Below the pieces are notes generated by a model. It saw only the letters and a list, made by a program, of their open reading frames with translations, was not told the origin of the DNA and did not search any database. Of a stretch of 64,000 bases of DNA, positions 1-8,327 are shown piece by piece. Made by a program: the position numbers and the translations under genes. The stretch's first letter is position 1. Each line of letters opens with the position of its first letter. The stretch comes from an uncultured Flavobacteriales bacterium (GTDB lineage Bacteria > Bacteroidota > Bacteroidia > Flavobacteriales_D > Parvicellaceae). Where the stretch lies: contig CALSRM010000002.1 of the NCBI GenBank assembly GCA_943788755.1, positions 27,505-91,504 on the forward strand, read 5' to 3'.

Positions 1-951
1 TGGGAAATTGCTATAGACTATTACCCTTATTTTTTCCTGCATTACGTCAATTTGTTTAGCTACTTAATAATCTTTTTATCCGTTTTGTTTTTTACTGGGG
101 TTATGGCCCAACGATCTGAAATAATAGCAATATTATGCAATGGTGTCAGTTTTTGGAGGTTTACAAGGCCTTATATGGTTGTGTCTACTGCACTTCTCAT
201 TTTTGCTTTGTTTATGAACCATTTAATGGTGCCAAATGCAAATAAGCAAAGACTGCTCTTTGAAAGTAAATACACTCCGGTAAATGGTTCTTTTCAGAAT
301 ATTAACTTACAAATGAATGAGAAGACGACTTTGCATTATAAAGTGTTTAATGCAAAGTTGAATATAGTAACAAGAATGTGGATTGAAACCTGGGAAAAGA
401 ATGATAGGGGATTGTATGAGCTAACAAAGGATATGCAGATAATGAAAGCCTATGGCGATAGTGCTTCGAATAAATGGAAGTTAGAAAACGTTTTTATCCG
501 AGAAATAAATGATTCAAATGAGGTTGTAAAGCAAATAGCGACAATCGATACCATTCTTAGTTTTAATGTTATTGACCTTGGTCAGAGAGATAATATTATG
601 GAGTCGATGACAACCTCTGAATTAGTGAAATTTAGAAATCAAGAAAGAAGCAAAGGATCGAATGCTGTTCCAAAAATAGAAATTGTATTGTATGAAAGGT
701 CCGCTTATCCATTTGCGACCTACATATTAACATTAATAGGTGTTGCGGTTTCCTCCAGAAAGTCAAGGGAGGGCGTAGGAAAAAACATTATTATTGGATT
801 AATGGCAAGTGTATTGTATATTTTCTTTATGAAAATGACCACTGTAGCTTCTCTAAATGTTGGATTGTCACCTGTTGTAGCTGTATGGGTTCCAAATGCT
901 ATTTTTACTGTTGTAGCAATCAGGTTATATACTAAAAGATTGAGAGAATAG
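1..951 (+). CDS. LptF/LptG family lipopolysaccharide export permease (5' end cut by window edge)
   Basis: Inner-membrane permease of the YjgP/YjgQ (LptF/LptG) family, which with LptB extracts LPS from the inner membrane. The frame is open from base 1 (W-E-I-A-I-D-Y-Y), so the true start lies outside the window; the TTG at 52 is only the first possible start inside it. Visible: the family N-terminal segment AQRSEIIAILCNGVSFWR after the first membrane helix, a second helix near FALFMNHLMVP, a soluble periplasmic jellyroll-like middle, and three hydrophobic segments in the last 90 residues beginning ATYILTLIGVAVSSRKSREG. Whether it is LptF or LptG cannot be told. It converges on the aldehyde dehydrogenase gene. 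Confidence 0.9.
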   Translation, partial: WEIAIDYYPYFFLHYVNLFSYLIIFLSVLFFTGVMAQRSEIIAILCNGVSFWRFTRPYMVVSTALLIFALFMNHLMVPNANKQRLLFESKYTPVNGSFQNINLQMNEKTTLHYKVFNAKLNIVTRMWIETWEKNDRGLYELTKDMQIMKAYGDSASNKWKLENVFIREINDSNEVVKQIATIDTILSFNVIDLGQRDNIMESMTTSELVKFRNQERSKGSNAVPKIEIVLYERSAYPFATYILTLIGVAVSSRKSREGVGKNIIIGLMASVLYIFFMKMTTVASLNVGLSPVVAVWVPNAIFTVVAIRLYTKRLRE

Positions 952-1033
952 ATTTGATAATAAACGTGATAACTATGATTGTTAGAGATTGAAGCACAAC
1001 CTTCTTCCAATTTCCCCCAATGTTATTTTTTTA

Positions 1034-2446
1034 TTACATTCTCCAAGTCATAAATCGAACAATAAATCGTTTGAACTTATTCGTGGGCGGATAAATTAAC
1101 TTTATAGTTGTAAAACCTCTTCGCTGTTTTAAAATAGCTCTTTCATTGGAAAAGGCATTAAAACCATATTTTCCATGCGACCTTCCAATTCCGCTGTGAC
1201 CATTTCCTCCAAATGGGAGGTTGCCCTGAATAAATTGAATAGTAGTTTCGTTTATTGCAGTAGTTCCTGCAGACGTATTCTTAATAATGTTCTTTGTGTT
1301 TTTTTTGGATGATGAAAAAATGTAAAGAGCTAAAGGGGCCTCCTCCTTATTAATTATTGAAAGCGCTTCATCAATCGATTGAAATTCCATTAATGGTAAT
1401 ACAGGTCCAAAAATTTCATCTTTAAAAATTGCAGAATTAGTAGTGATGTTATCCAATATAGTCGGTGAGATATAGTTGTTCTCGGAATTAGTGTCGTTAC
1501 CAATAATAACATTAGCACCTTGTTTAATACTGTTATCTATAAGTGCTGTGATTCTTTTAAAATGACGCTTGTTTACCACACGGGTAAGTGCATTATTACT
1601 TTCAATTTCCTCTTTGGTTTCACCATACATGTTGGTAAATGCTTTTTCTAATTCTACGATTAACTTTGCCTTAATTTTGGTGTGAACTAAAACATAATTT
1701 GGGGAAACACAAGATTGGCCATTGTTGATTAACTTACCCCATATTAATTTTTGGGCAGTATCTTTAAGGTTCGCTGTTTTGTCAACGATAATAGGATTTT
1801 TACCGCCAAGCTCTAATGTGACTGGAGTAAGGTGATTCGATGCGGCTTTCATTACTGTTTTTCCAACCGGTGGACTTCCAGTAAAGAAGATGTGATCCCA
1901 TTTAAGTTCAAGTAATTGTGTAGTCTCCTCCACGCCACCCGTAATAACAGTTATCTCTTCTGGAGGGAATAACTCAGCAATCATTCTAACGATTACCTGC
2001 TCACAGTTTGTTGTTAATTCAGAAGGTTTTAGTACAGCACAATTTCCTGCTGCTATGGCAGATACCATTGGTGCAATTGTTAAATTGAAAGGGAAATTCC
2101 ATGGTGCAATAATGAGATTTAGCCCTTTCGGTTGTGAAATTATGTGCGATGTACTCCCTAGTAAATAAAAAGGTGTTTTTACTCTTTCTGGTGCCGCCCA
2201 ATCTCTTAAGTTTTTTAACGCATCATTGATTTCAGAAATTACAGGTTTTATTTCTGCTATTCGGACTTCTTCAGGAGATTTTTTAAAATCGTCATACAAT
2301 GCTTTTATAATAAGACTTTCATTTGCTTTAATCCACTTTTTTACTTGTTTTAGCTTCTGCTTGCGCTCAAAAATCGAGGTTTTTCGTAAAGTGTTTTCGA
2401 AATAAAATTGTTGTTTATTTCTTATTTCTTGAAATGGATTAGCCAT
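1034..2446 (-). CDS. Aldehyde dehydrogenase (class 3 / fatty-aldehyde type)
   Basis: NAD(P)-dependent oxidation of an aldehyde to an acid. The 470-residue length and C-terminal PFGGNGHSGIGRSHGKYGF resemble class 3 ALDHs (AlkH, coniferyl and fatty aldehyde dehydrogenases) rather than the roughly 500-residue class 1/2 enzymes. Visible: NLIIAPWNFPFNLTIAP (about residues 110-126), LELGGKNP with general base E212, and GQSCVSPNY with catalytic Cys246. The ATG gives a normal soluble N-terminus (MANPFQEIRNKQQ). It lies 17 bp downstream of a minus-strand lipoprotein-type gene region and is probably a short transcription unit. The substrate cannot be deduced. Confidence 0.93.
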   Translation of the reverse strand: MANPFQEIRNKQQFYFENTLRKTSIFERKQKLKQVKKWIKANESLIIKALYDDFKKSPEEVRIAEIKPVISEINDALKNLRDWAAPERVKTPFYLLGSTSHIISQPKGLNLIIAPWNFPFNLTIAPMVSAIAAGNCAVLKPSELTTNCEQVIVRMIAELFPPEEITVITGGVEETTQLLELKWDHIFFTGSPPVGKTVMKAASNHLTPVTLELGGKNPIIVDKTANLKDTAQKLIWGKLINNGQSCVSPNYVLVHTKIKAKLIVELEKAFTNMYGETKEEIESNNALTRVVNKRHFKRITALIDNSIKQGANVIIGNDTNSENNYISPTILDNITTNSAIFKDEIFGPVLPLMEFQSIDEALSIINKEEAPLALYIFSSSKKNTKNIIKNTSAGTTAINETTIQFIQGNLPFGGNGHSGIGRSHGKYGFNAFSNERAILKQRRGFTTIKLIYPPTNKFKRFIVRFMTWRM

Positions 2447-2463
2447 TTGAATGGTTGTGAAAT

Positions 2464-3051
2464 TTACTTTAAGGTGTAGTAGAGTGTTACTGTAGCGGTT
2501 TCATTTTCTGAAATAGAAATAATAGTACCATTACTTGCTAATTCAATTGGGTTAAAGACTCCATAAGCCATTAATTGCCTATCACCGATTACACCCAAAA
2601 GTTCATCATTGTCATAAAGAGTCCATTCATAATTTTGATTGAATAATTGCACTTCGTACGGAGCAGACCAAGATGGCGATGAATCAGGCGCGATGTTTGT
2701 CGATTCGGGACCTTCAAATAAGATTTCTCCAGTAAGTTGGTTGGTGATTGTAAGTAAAACATCAGGTCTAGTTGTTTCACCCAATCCAACGTCCCAGTAT
2801 TGCTCCGGATTCAGCCATCCTCCTGCATTAGGGTCTTGGGCAGGGTGACTGGTAAGCTCATAGGAGTCTATATAAGCATATTGACATGTTCCGTCGTCGT
2901 AATCAGCACTTCCATTATGCATTGGGGATTCTGTGTCATAACAGCCACCTACTTTCTCGTCATCAACTTCAACCTTTTTACAAGCACCAGATAAAACAAT
3001 CGAAAAAACCAAAATGGTTCCAGAAAGTAAATTAATCGTATTCTTCTTCAT
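2464..3051 (-). CDS. Putative lipoprotein, 195 aa
   Basis: No assigned function. The N-terminus MKKNTINLLSGTILVFSIVLSGAC is a signal peptide with lipobox LSGAC (Cys24), so the product is predicted to be lipid-anchored. Just after the anchor, the segment GCYDTESPMHNGSADYDDGT followed by CQY matches the short Cys-flanked motif (GCTDP..YN..A..DDGSC.Y) that recurs in secreted Bacteroidota proteins. The remainder looks like a beta-rich domain ending in TATVTLYYTLK. The next minus-strand gene upstream is a 188-residue outer-membrane protein 26 bp away, so the two may be cotranscribed. Confidence 0.75.
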   Translation of the reverse strand: MKKNTINLLSGTILVFSIVLSGACKKVEVDDEKVGGCYDTESPMHNGSADYDDGTCQYAYIDSYELTSHPAQDPNAGGWLNPEQYWDVGLGETTRPDVLLTITNQLTGEILFEGPESTNIAPDSSPSWSAPYEVQLFNQNYEWTLYDNDELLGVIGDRQLMAYGVFNPIELASNGTIISISENETATVTLYYTLK

Positions 3052-3077
3052 TTTAATTAAATTAAAGACTGAAATTA

Positions 3078-3644
3078 TTAAAAATTATATCCAATACCTA
3101 GGTTAATAGAAAACTGAGCATTTTTGCTATTACTGAAAGCGGAATGTGCCATGTAGTCAAAATAAAGTGGACTAATTCCGGCCTTTGCCATAAACCCTCC
3201 TTCTGGCTTTTGATAACGGTACTCTAACACAATATGCGCAAACCATTCTTTCATTTCCTTTAGTGTAGGTTCCGCAGGTGCGGAGCCAATGTTGGAATTG
3301 TCAATTTTTATATCTAACACTTTGTACTTCCATAAAGTTGTTCCGTATCCTAGCACAACATGGTGTTGTCCAAAACTGTATTTAGCATTTATTTCAAATG
3401 GAAATACACGATCTTTTGATTTTTCAATGTCAGTGAATCCCGGTAGAATGGAAAAACCTACACTTCCATTAAAAGCTAATTTCTCATCAATCCTATAAAT
3501 TTCTCTTTCATAATTAAAGGAATAAAACAATCCTTTGCCTAATAATTCAAAATACGCCGTGTTTTTCTTGCCCCGGTCTTCTTGAGATGTGCTGCACAAA
3601 CCAGTAATTAAGAATACAAGAGTAAATAGAAATCGTTTTATCAT
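3078..3644 (-). CDS. Putative outer-membrane beta-barrel protein, 188 aa
   Basis: A signal peptide (MIKRFLFTLVFLITGLCSTSQ) is followed by alternating-hydrophobicity strands such as AYFELLGKGLFYSFNYER and a C-terminus INLGIGYNF ending in Phe, the usual terminal signature of an outer-membrane barrel. The size suggests a small 8-strand barrel. No specific family or ligand is recognised. The 80 bp gap to the divergent TetR gene at 3725 must hold both promoters, which is compatible with, but does not prove, control by that regulator. Confidence 0.7.
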   Translation of the reverse strand: MIKRFLFTLVFLITGLCSTSQEDRGKKNTAYFELLGKGLFYSFNYEREIYRIDEKLAFNGSVGFSILPGFTDIEKSKDRVFPFEINAKYSFGQHHVVLGYGTTLWKYKVLDIKIDNSNIGSAPAEPTLKEMKEWFAHIVLEYRYQKPEGGFMAKAGISPLYFDYMAHSAFSNSKNAQFSINLGIGYNF

Positions 3645-3724
3645 TTAACGATAATTATTGTTAATTTTGTCATAAATATAGTGAATTATTTTTAATCACG
3701 AAACACGCTTAAATAAGGTTTGTT

Positions 3725-4345
3725 ATGGGGAGAAAAGCAATTAACAAAAAAAGAAAGCCGCTAAATACTAAACAGCAAAAATGGCTAGGAGAGGTAATGC
3801 CTTATTTTTATGAGAACGGTATGCGTAAGCCAACAATGGATGATATTGCTGAACAGTTGAACTTGACTAAAGCTACTATCTATAATTACTATTCTTCTAA
3901 AGAAGATTTAATACATGATGCTTTGTGGTTCAAGCTTGTTGAGCTTGAAAAATTTCGCGATTTATTATTTGATGATTCTATTGAGTTTACGGAAAGATAT
4001 TATAAAGGAGCACAGTTTTTCACGAAAAGTTTAAAAGGAATGTCGGCTCTTTATCTAGAAGATTTAAAGAATTATTTTCCAAAAACATGGGCTGCTGTTG
4101 ATCTGTTTAGAGAAAAGTCTGCAGAGAATATCAAAACGTATTACCAAGCAGGTATCAATAAAGGAGTTTTTAGAGATTTTAATGTTGATATGATGGCAGA
4201 AACAGATTTGTTTTTCTTTGACATGATGATTGATGCTAAGTTTCTTAGAAAGAATAATATAACGGTTGAAGAAGCGTTCGCGCAATATTTTAAGATGAAA
4301 TTTTACGGAGTTTTGGCAGTGGAAAAGTTGACGTTTTCAAATTAG
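3725..4345 (+). CDS. TetR/AcrR family transcriptional regulator
   Basis: DNA-binding repressor-type protein, 206 aa. The N-terminal helix-turn-helix is clear at about residues 32-66: MRKPTMDDIAEQLNLTKATI followed by YNYYSSKEDLIHDAL. The C-terminal two-thirds is the variable ligand-binding, dimerising helical domain, so the inducer is unknown. The N-terminus is unusually basic (MGRKAINKKRKPLNTKQQK). It is divergent from the small barrel/lipoprotein/aldehyde dehydrogenase group and followed by an alpha/beta hydrolase; either could be a target. Confidence 0.9.
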   Translation: MGRKAINKKRKPLNTKQQKWLGEVMPYFYENGMRKPTMDDIAEQLNLTKATIYNYYSSKEDLIHDALWFKLVELEKFRDLLFDDSIEFTERYYKGAQFFTKSLKGMSALYLEDLKNYFPKTWAAVDLFREKSAENIKTYYQAGINKGVFRDFNVDMMAETDLFFFDMMIDAKFLRKNNITVEEAFAQYFKMKFYGVLAVEKLTFSN

Positions 4346-4360
4346 ATTGTTCATAAACTA

Positions 4361-4396
4361 TAACTATTAAAATAGTTAGGTTCGGGCTTTTTTTGT
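4361..4396 (+). terminator. Possible terminator after the TetR gene
   Basis: An 8-bp inverted repeat TAACTATT-AA-AATAGTTA (4361-4378) is followed by GGTTCGGGC and a run of seven T. The stem is AT-rich and the T-run is not immediately adjacent, so termination efficiency is doubtful. Confidence 0.35.
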
Positions 4397-4495
4397 TATT
4401 TCGGAATTGAAACAACTACAAACAATTAACTTATTGGTTACTTATTCTTAATGCTTAGCAGGTATTTATATTGTCCTGTGGCTTCCTAGTGGCAT

Positions 4496-5338
4496 ATGAA
4501 GATAGACGAATTAAAAGAAAAGTATACTTACGAAACCTCCAATTTTGTTACAATTGATGAACTAGATATTCATTATTGCGATGAAGGCGGTGGTGAAGTA
4601 ATACTTTTAGTTCATGGGACATTTTCTTCTCTTCATTCATTCGATGATTGGAATGAAATATTAAAAAAGCAGTATCGAGTAATCCGATTGGATCTACCGG
4701 GTTTTGGTTTAACAGGTCCAAATCCGACTCATGAGTATAGTATTGACGACTATTCAGACTTTTTAGATGCATTTTTAGAAAAGCTGAATATCAAATCATG
4801 TTGCATAGCAGGAAGCTCATTAGGAGGTTGGATTTGTTGGGAATTTGCAGTGAAATATGAAAATAGGGTTGATGAATTAATTTTAATTAATTCTGCAGGA
4901 TATATTGGAGAAAAAAGTATGCCATTGCCATTTGTAATAGCCCAAAACCCTTTTCTTAGAAATGTTTTTAACTATGTCCCAAGAGCTGTTGTTCGAAGAT
5001 TTTTGAGACAGGTGTTTGAAGATCAATCTAAAGTAACAGATGAGCTTGTAAATCGGCACTATGACTTGTTTCATAGAGAAGGAAATAAAGAGGCTTTTGT
5101 TAAATTAGCAAATTCTGATTATGCACATAATACGGATCGTCTAATACAGCTTTCAATTCCAGTATTAATTATGTGGGGAGCCAATGATAATTGGATTAAT
5201 GTTAAACATTCTAGAAAGTTTGAAAAAGATATTCAGAATTCAGAAGTTGTTATTTATGAAAATGTAGGGCATGTTCCCATGGAGGAAATTCCAGAAAAAT
5301 CTGCTGCAGATTTGATCTCGTTTTTGGAGAGAAACTAA
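4496..5338 (+). CDS. Alpha/beta hydrolase
   Basis: Alpha/beta-hydrolase-fold enzyme, 280 aa, without signal peptide. The oxyanion-hole motif LLVHGTFSS is at about residue 37. The nucleophile elbow G-S-S-L-G has Ser108, the acid is probably Asp231 in IMWGANDNW, and the catalytic His259 is in NVGHVPMEEIPE. The architecture resembles the MhpC/haloperoxidase-like group. The ATG at 4496 is the first in the frame after a 150-bp gap. The substrate is not predictable; the preceding TetR gene could regulate it. Confidence 0.9.
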   Translation: MKIDELKEKYTYETSNFVTIDELDIHYCDEGGGEVILLVHGTFSSLHSFDDWNEILKKQYRVIRLDLPGFGLTGPNPTHEYSIDDYSDFLDAFLEKLNIKSCCIAGSSLGGWICWEFAVKYENRVDELILINSAGYIGEKSMPLPFVIAQNPFLRNVFNYVPRAVVRRFLRQVFEDQSKVTDELVNRHYDLFHREGNKEAFVKLANSDYAHNTDRLIQLSIPVLIMWGANDNWINVKHSRKFEKDIQNSEVVIYENVGHVPMEEIPEKSAADLISFLERN

Positions 5339-5394
5339 TCTGTATTAATCTATTTTTCATAAAAAGCTATCTTTACAGCATTATTGCAAGTAAG

Positions 5395-6873
5395 GTGCTT
5401 CGACGACTTCTATATCTCTATTTTATTTTAAATGCTTTTTCGGCCTTTGCATATAAAGAAGACAGTACATTATCTCAGTTGAAAATTATTGAAGGTAAAA
5501 TTAATCCCAAATCAATTGTCCATTCGGGAAACGGGCTATTTTTTGCCCAAAACATGATGTATAAACATACGGTTACCGTTTACGATAGAAACTTTCAGTT
5601 GCTAAAAACCATTTCGGATAAGGTAGAATTGAATAAGTATGGCTATTCTAAAAGAAATGGGTTGTACAGAGGTTCACCTGTAGAATGCACATTTACACAT
5701 GATGGTAGATTTGCTTGGGTTTCCAATTATAATATGAGTGGAGGAGCGGAAACGGAATTCAACAAGCCTGGTTGCGATAATTGTCACGGGACAGGAATTT
5801 ACGATAGTAGCTTTGTATATAAAATTAATTCTTCCACATTGTTGATTGAAGCGATTGTTAAGGTTGGTGCAGTTCCCAAATATTTGGCGGCTACACCTGA
5901 CAGTAAATATGTATTGGTTACCAATTGGAGTAGTAGTGACTTAAGTATTATAGATACGGACAAATTAAAAGAAATTAAAAGAATAAAATTGGGGACTTAT
6001 CCTAGAGGAATTGAAGTGGATAGTTCAGGGACTAAAGCTTATATAGCTATAATGGGGTCAAGTAAAATAGCTGTTATTGATTTAAGAACTTTTGAGAAGA
6101 CTTGGATAAAAGATGTAGGAAAATCTCCTCGTCATTTATGTATGAGTCCAAAAAATGATTATCTGTATGTAAGTTTAAATGGAGATGGAGTAGTTGGAAA
6201 GATTGATTTATCTACCAACGAGGTTACAAAAATTAAAACAGGAAGTCTTCCTCGTTCGATGGCTCTCTCTGGAGACGGAAGGCATTTGTATGTAGTCAAT
6301 TACGGAAGTGATAAATTGACAAAAGTCAGGACCTTAGACATGAAGGTTTTGGACAATATTAAAACAAATGACAAGCCAATCGGGATTACCTATGACGATG
6401 AAACTAATAATATATGGGTAGCTTGTTATGAGGGCAGCATTATGGTGTTTCATGATAGTTATTATGATTCTATAGTAACAGATTTGCTATATGATGAATT
6501 GCTTGCGCAAAATGCTGATGAAATAGAATTCAGAAAAAAGATAACAACAGAAATTGAATTGCCACTTCAAGACAAGGAAACTCTGTTAGAAGCAAAAATT
6601 GAAAAGCCTGTTGAGATTTTACCGAATAAAATTGTTAGCAATAAAGTGAATAAATATTATTTGATAGCTGGGAGTTTTAAAAACAAATTGAATGCCGAAG
6701 GATTGGTGAAAGAATTATCAGCTAAAGGGTATGCTTCGTTCATCTATTTTAATCTAGAGAATGAATTTACCTATGCTTGTGTCAGTTCTTATGCTAACAA
6801 AGCAATGGCAATTCAACAATCTACAGCACTAAAAGAAGATGGTATTGCTGTCTGGATGTATTCGGTTAGGTAA
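5395..6873 (+). CDS. Secreted YncE-like beta-propeller protein with C-terminal SPOR domain
   Basis: 492 aa. A GTG start at 5395 gives a proper signal peptide (MLRRLLYLYFILNAFSAFAY); no in-frame ATG lies near it. Residues of about 60-350 form repeated propeller blades of the YVTN/YncE type (YVLVTNWSSSDLSIIDTDK, AYIAIMGSSKIAVIDLR, LYVVNYGSDKLTKVR). The last 75 residues (KYYLIAGSFKNKLNAEGLVK onward) match a SPOR domain, which binds denuded peptidoglycan glycan strands. An extracytoplasmic role at the cell wall is therefore inferred. A CxxCH sequence (Cys127, Cys130, His131) sits between blades, which is odd for the family. Confidence 0.85.
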   Translation: MLRRLLYLYFILNAFSAFAYKEDSTLSQLKIIEGKINPKSIVHSGNGLFFAQNMMYKHTVTVYDRNFQLLKTISDKVELNKYGYSKRNGLYRGSPVECTFTHDGRFAWVSNYNMSGGAETEFNKPGCDNCHGTGIYDSSFVYKINSSTLLIEAIVKVGAVPKYLAATPDSKYVLVTNWSSSDLSIIDTDKLKEIKRIKLGTYPRGIEVDSSGTKAYIAIMGSSKIAVIDLRTFEKTWIKDVGKSPRHLCMSPKNDYLYVSLNGDGVVGKIDLSTNEVTKIKTGSLPRSMALSGDGRHLYVVNYGSDKLTKVRTLDMKVLDNIKTNDKPIGITYDDETNNIWVACYEGSIMVFHDSYYDSIVTDLLYDELLAQNADEIEFRKKITTEIELPLQDKETLLEAKIEKPVEILPNKIVSNKVNKYYLIAGSFKNKLNAEGLVKELSAKGYASFIYFNLENEFTYACVSSYANKAMAIQQSTALKEDGIAVWMYSVR

Positions 6874-6894
6874 CCAATAATAGATAAATGTTGA

Positions 6895-6927
6895 TTGTAG
6901 CTAATTCAGAAGTTTTCGTTAAATTTG
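6895..6927 (+). promoter_or_regulatory. Bacteroidota-type promoter for the STAS-like gene
   Basis: TTG at 6895-6897 is followed by 22 bp and TAAATTTG at 6920-6927, fitting the Bacteroidota primary-sigma consensus (TTG, 17-23 bp, TAnnTTTG). The transcript would begin around 6932, leaving only about 8 nt before the ATG at 6940, which favours the ATG at 6961 as the real start of the next gene. Confidence 0.55.
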
Positions 6928-6960
6928 GTACATCATTAGATGAAAAACAGAAAAAAACCT

Positions 6961-7425
6961 ATGAAAACACAATATCCGAAATTGCAAGCAATTGAATTAG
7001 AGAGAGGATTTATAGAACTTTTGCAAGGAAATATAGTCCTTTTAAAATTTAAAGAAAACGGTTTTTTTGAGTTAAAAGATGCTATAGAAGCAAACAAGGC
7101 TATTTACTCAATTGTGAAAGGTAAGCCGTTTTTGTCTTTAGTCGATGCACGTGTATATGGTGGTATTTCAGCTGGTGCTCGAGAATTTTTTGCAAAAGAT
7201 ACTTTAACGAAGGAAATTAAAATTGCTGAAGCAATTGTTATTAATACTTTGCCTGCCAGATTATATGCTAAATTTTATATACGATTAAGTAAATCTGCTA
7301 ATCCGGTTAAAATATTTAGTGACATTTACGATGCTAAATTGTGGTTACAATTGCAACAAAAAAGCATGTTTGGCGAAGTGCTTGAAAGAGATGTCCTTTT
7401 TCATGAGAAATTCAAGAATAACTAA
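6961..7425 (+). CDS. STAS/SpoIIAA-like protein (DUF7793 type)
   Basis: Soluble protein of 154 aa from the ATG at 6961, or 161 aa from 6940. The later start is chosen because the predicted promoter leaves almost no leader before 6940. The pattern is a beta-alpha-beta domain with FLSLVDARVYGGISAGAREF, then IAEAIVINTLPARLYAKFY and a terminal AKLWLQLQQK. It resembles SpoIIAA/STAS-like proteins of Bacteroidota labelled DUF7793, recognised from memory. The function is unknown, and no partner kinase is adjacent. It is convergent with the next gene, 6 bp away. Confidence 0.65.
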   Translation: MKTQYPKLQAIELERGFIELLQGNIVLLKFKENGFFELKDAIEANKAIYSIVKGKPFLSLVDARVYGGISAGAREFFAKDTLTKEIKIAEAIVINTLPARLYAKFYIRLSKSANPVKIFSDIYDAKLWLQLQQKSMFGEVLERDVLFHEKFKNN

Positions 7426-7431
7426 AGGTAT

Positions 7432-8226
7432 TTATTGGTCGCAATCGCAATTAGGTTTTTCCGAGAATAAATATTCGACAGCGTAAGTTTTACTTTTATA
7501 TGTTTTTTCTTTCAGCTTAGCTACCCTATTTAATCTTGTTTTAGTAGCTCCCTGTTCAATCCAAAATATGAAGGTTACATCATTTATTTCTTTTTCAATA
7601 AAATACAATGGATTTGGTTTCTTGTTTGGGTAACTGTGATTGAACAATACTTCCCCATTTGTAAATAGCGAGTCAATATCTGTGTCAGTTATCCCAAAGC
7701 AATCCATTTCGCAATTAAAAACCTTTTCAAACCTCAATTTATTTGAAGATAGTTTTTCTAATGTCATATCATTCGGCAAATACATGGCTTTTGCAATATC
7801 AGATTCTCCTGAGCAGTTCTTGGATGTTTCTAGGTCATTGAATTTCGAAATGAAAACAACAGAATCTCTTTCGTATAAGTCAAAAGAAATTATTAAATCA
7901 TTGTGCTCAATAACATATACTTTTTGCTCACCTATTTTATTAACGTTGTTTAATTTATAATTTTCAAGTTTTACATTTGTGGAACTTGCTCCAAAGTTAA
8001 CATCGCCATTAGCTAGTAACAAAAAGACATCTTTTTTAGTAATGTTGTTGCTTGCCATCATGCAAGAATCCTGCGCAGTGAAATAGATGTTGCTCGTGCG
8101 AATGGAGTTAAGGACTCTTTCGTTGGGCAGCCATTCGCAGCCTCTTCCTCTAAAGATGATCAAGCATGCAATTATGCCAATGCTAAAACCTACTAAATAA
8201 TATTTTAATCGACCTCCAAACTTCAT
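7432..8226 (-). CDS. Hypothetical membrane-anchored protein, 264 aa
   Basis: Not recognised. One N-terminal membrane segment (YYLVGFSIGIIACLIIF, about residues 9-25) is followed by a conserved-looking RGRGCEWLPNERVLNSIRTS stretch and a soluble, presumably periplasmic, domain with two roughly repeated halves. Each half carries an aspartate/serine-rich 'NxxTKKDVFLLLANGDVNF' or 'TDTDIDSLFTNGEVLF' segment. The C-terminus is Cys-rich (NCDCDQ), and seven cysteines are spread through the protein. The strong ahcY terminator lies between its start and ahcY, so it needs its own promoter. Confidence 0.65.
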   Translation of the reverse strand: MKFGGRLKYYLVGFSIGIIACLIIFRGRGCEWLPNERVLNSIRTSNIYFTAQDSCMMASNNITKKDVFLLLANGDVNFGASSTNVKLENYKLNNVNKIGEQKVYVIEHNDLIISFDLYERDSVVFISKFNDLETSKNCSGESDIAKAMYLPNDMTLEKLSSNKLRFEKVFNCEMDCFGITDTDIDSLFTNGEVLFNHSYPNKKPNPLYFIEKEINDVTFIFWIEQGATKTRLNRVAKLKEKTYKSKTYAVEYLFSEKPNCDCDQ

Positions 8227-8239
8227 GTGCAGTTATAAA

Positions 8240-8287
8240 AAAGTCCCATCCCAACCCCGATAGTTATCGGGGTCGGGATGGGACTTT
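8240..8287 (-). terminator. Strong intrinsic terminator of ahcY
   Basis: A 23-bp inverted repeat (8240-8262 with 8265-8287), a 2-nt centre and a single mismatch; the core reads CCCCGATA / TATCGGGG. On the minus strand it is followed by a run of six T, so it terminates ahcY before the downstream membrane-protein gene. Confidence 0.88.
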
Positions 8288-8327
8288 AAAAGTACTATTA
8301 ATATCAATATCTCCTAGGAGAAAGAAT

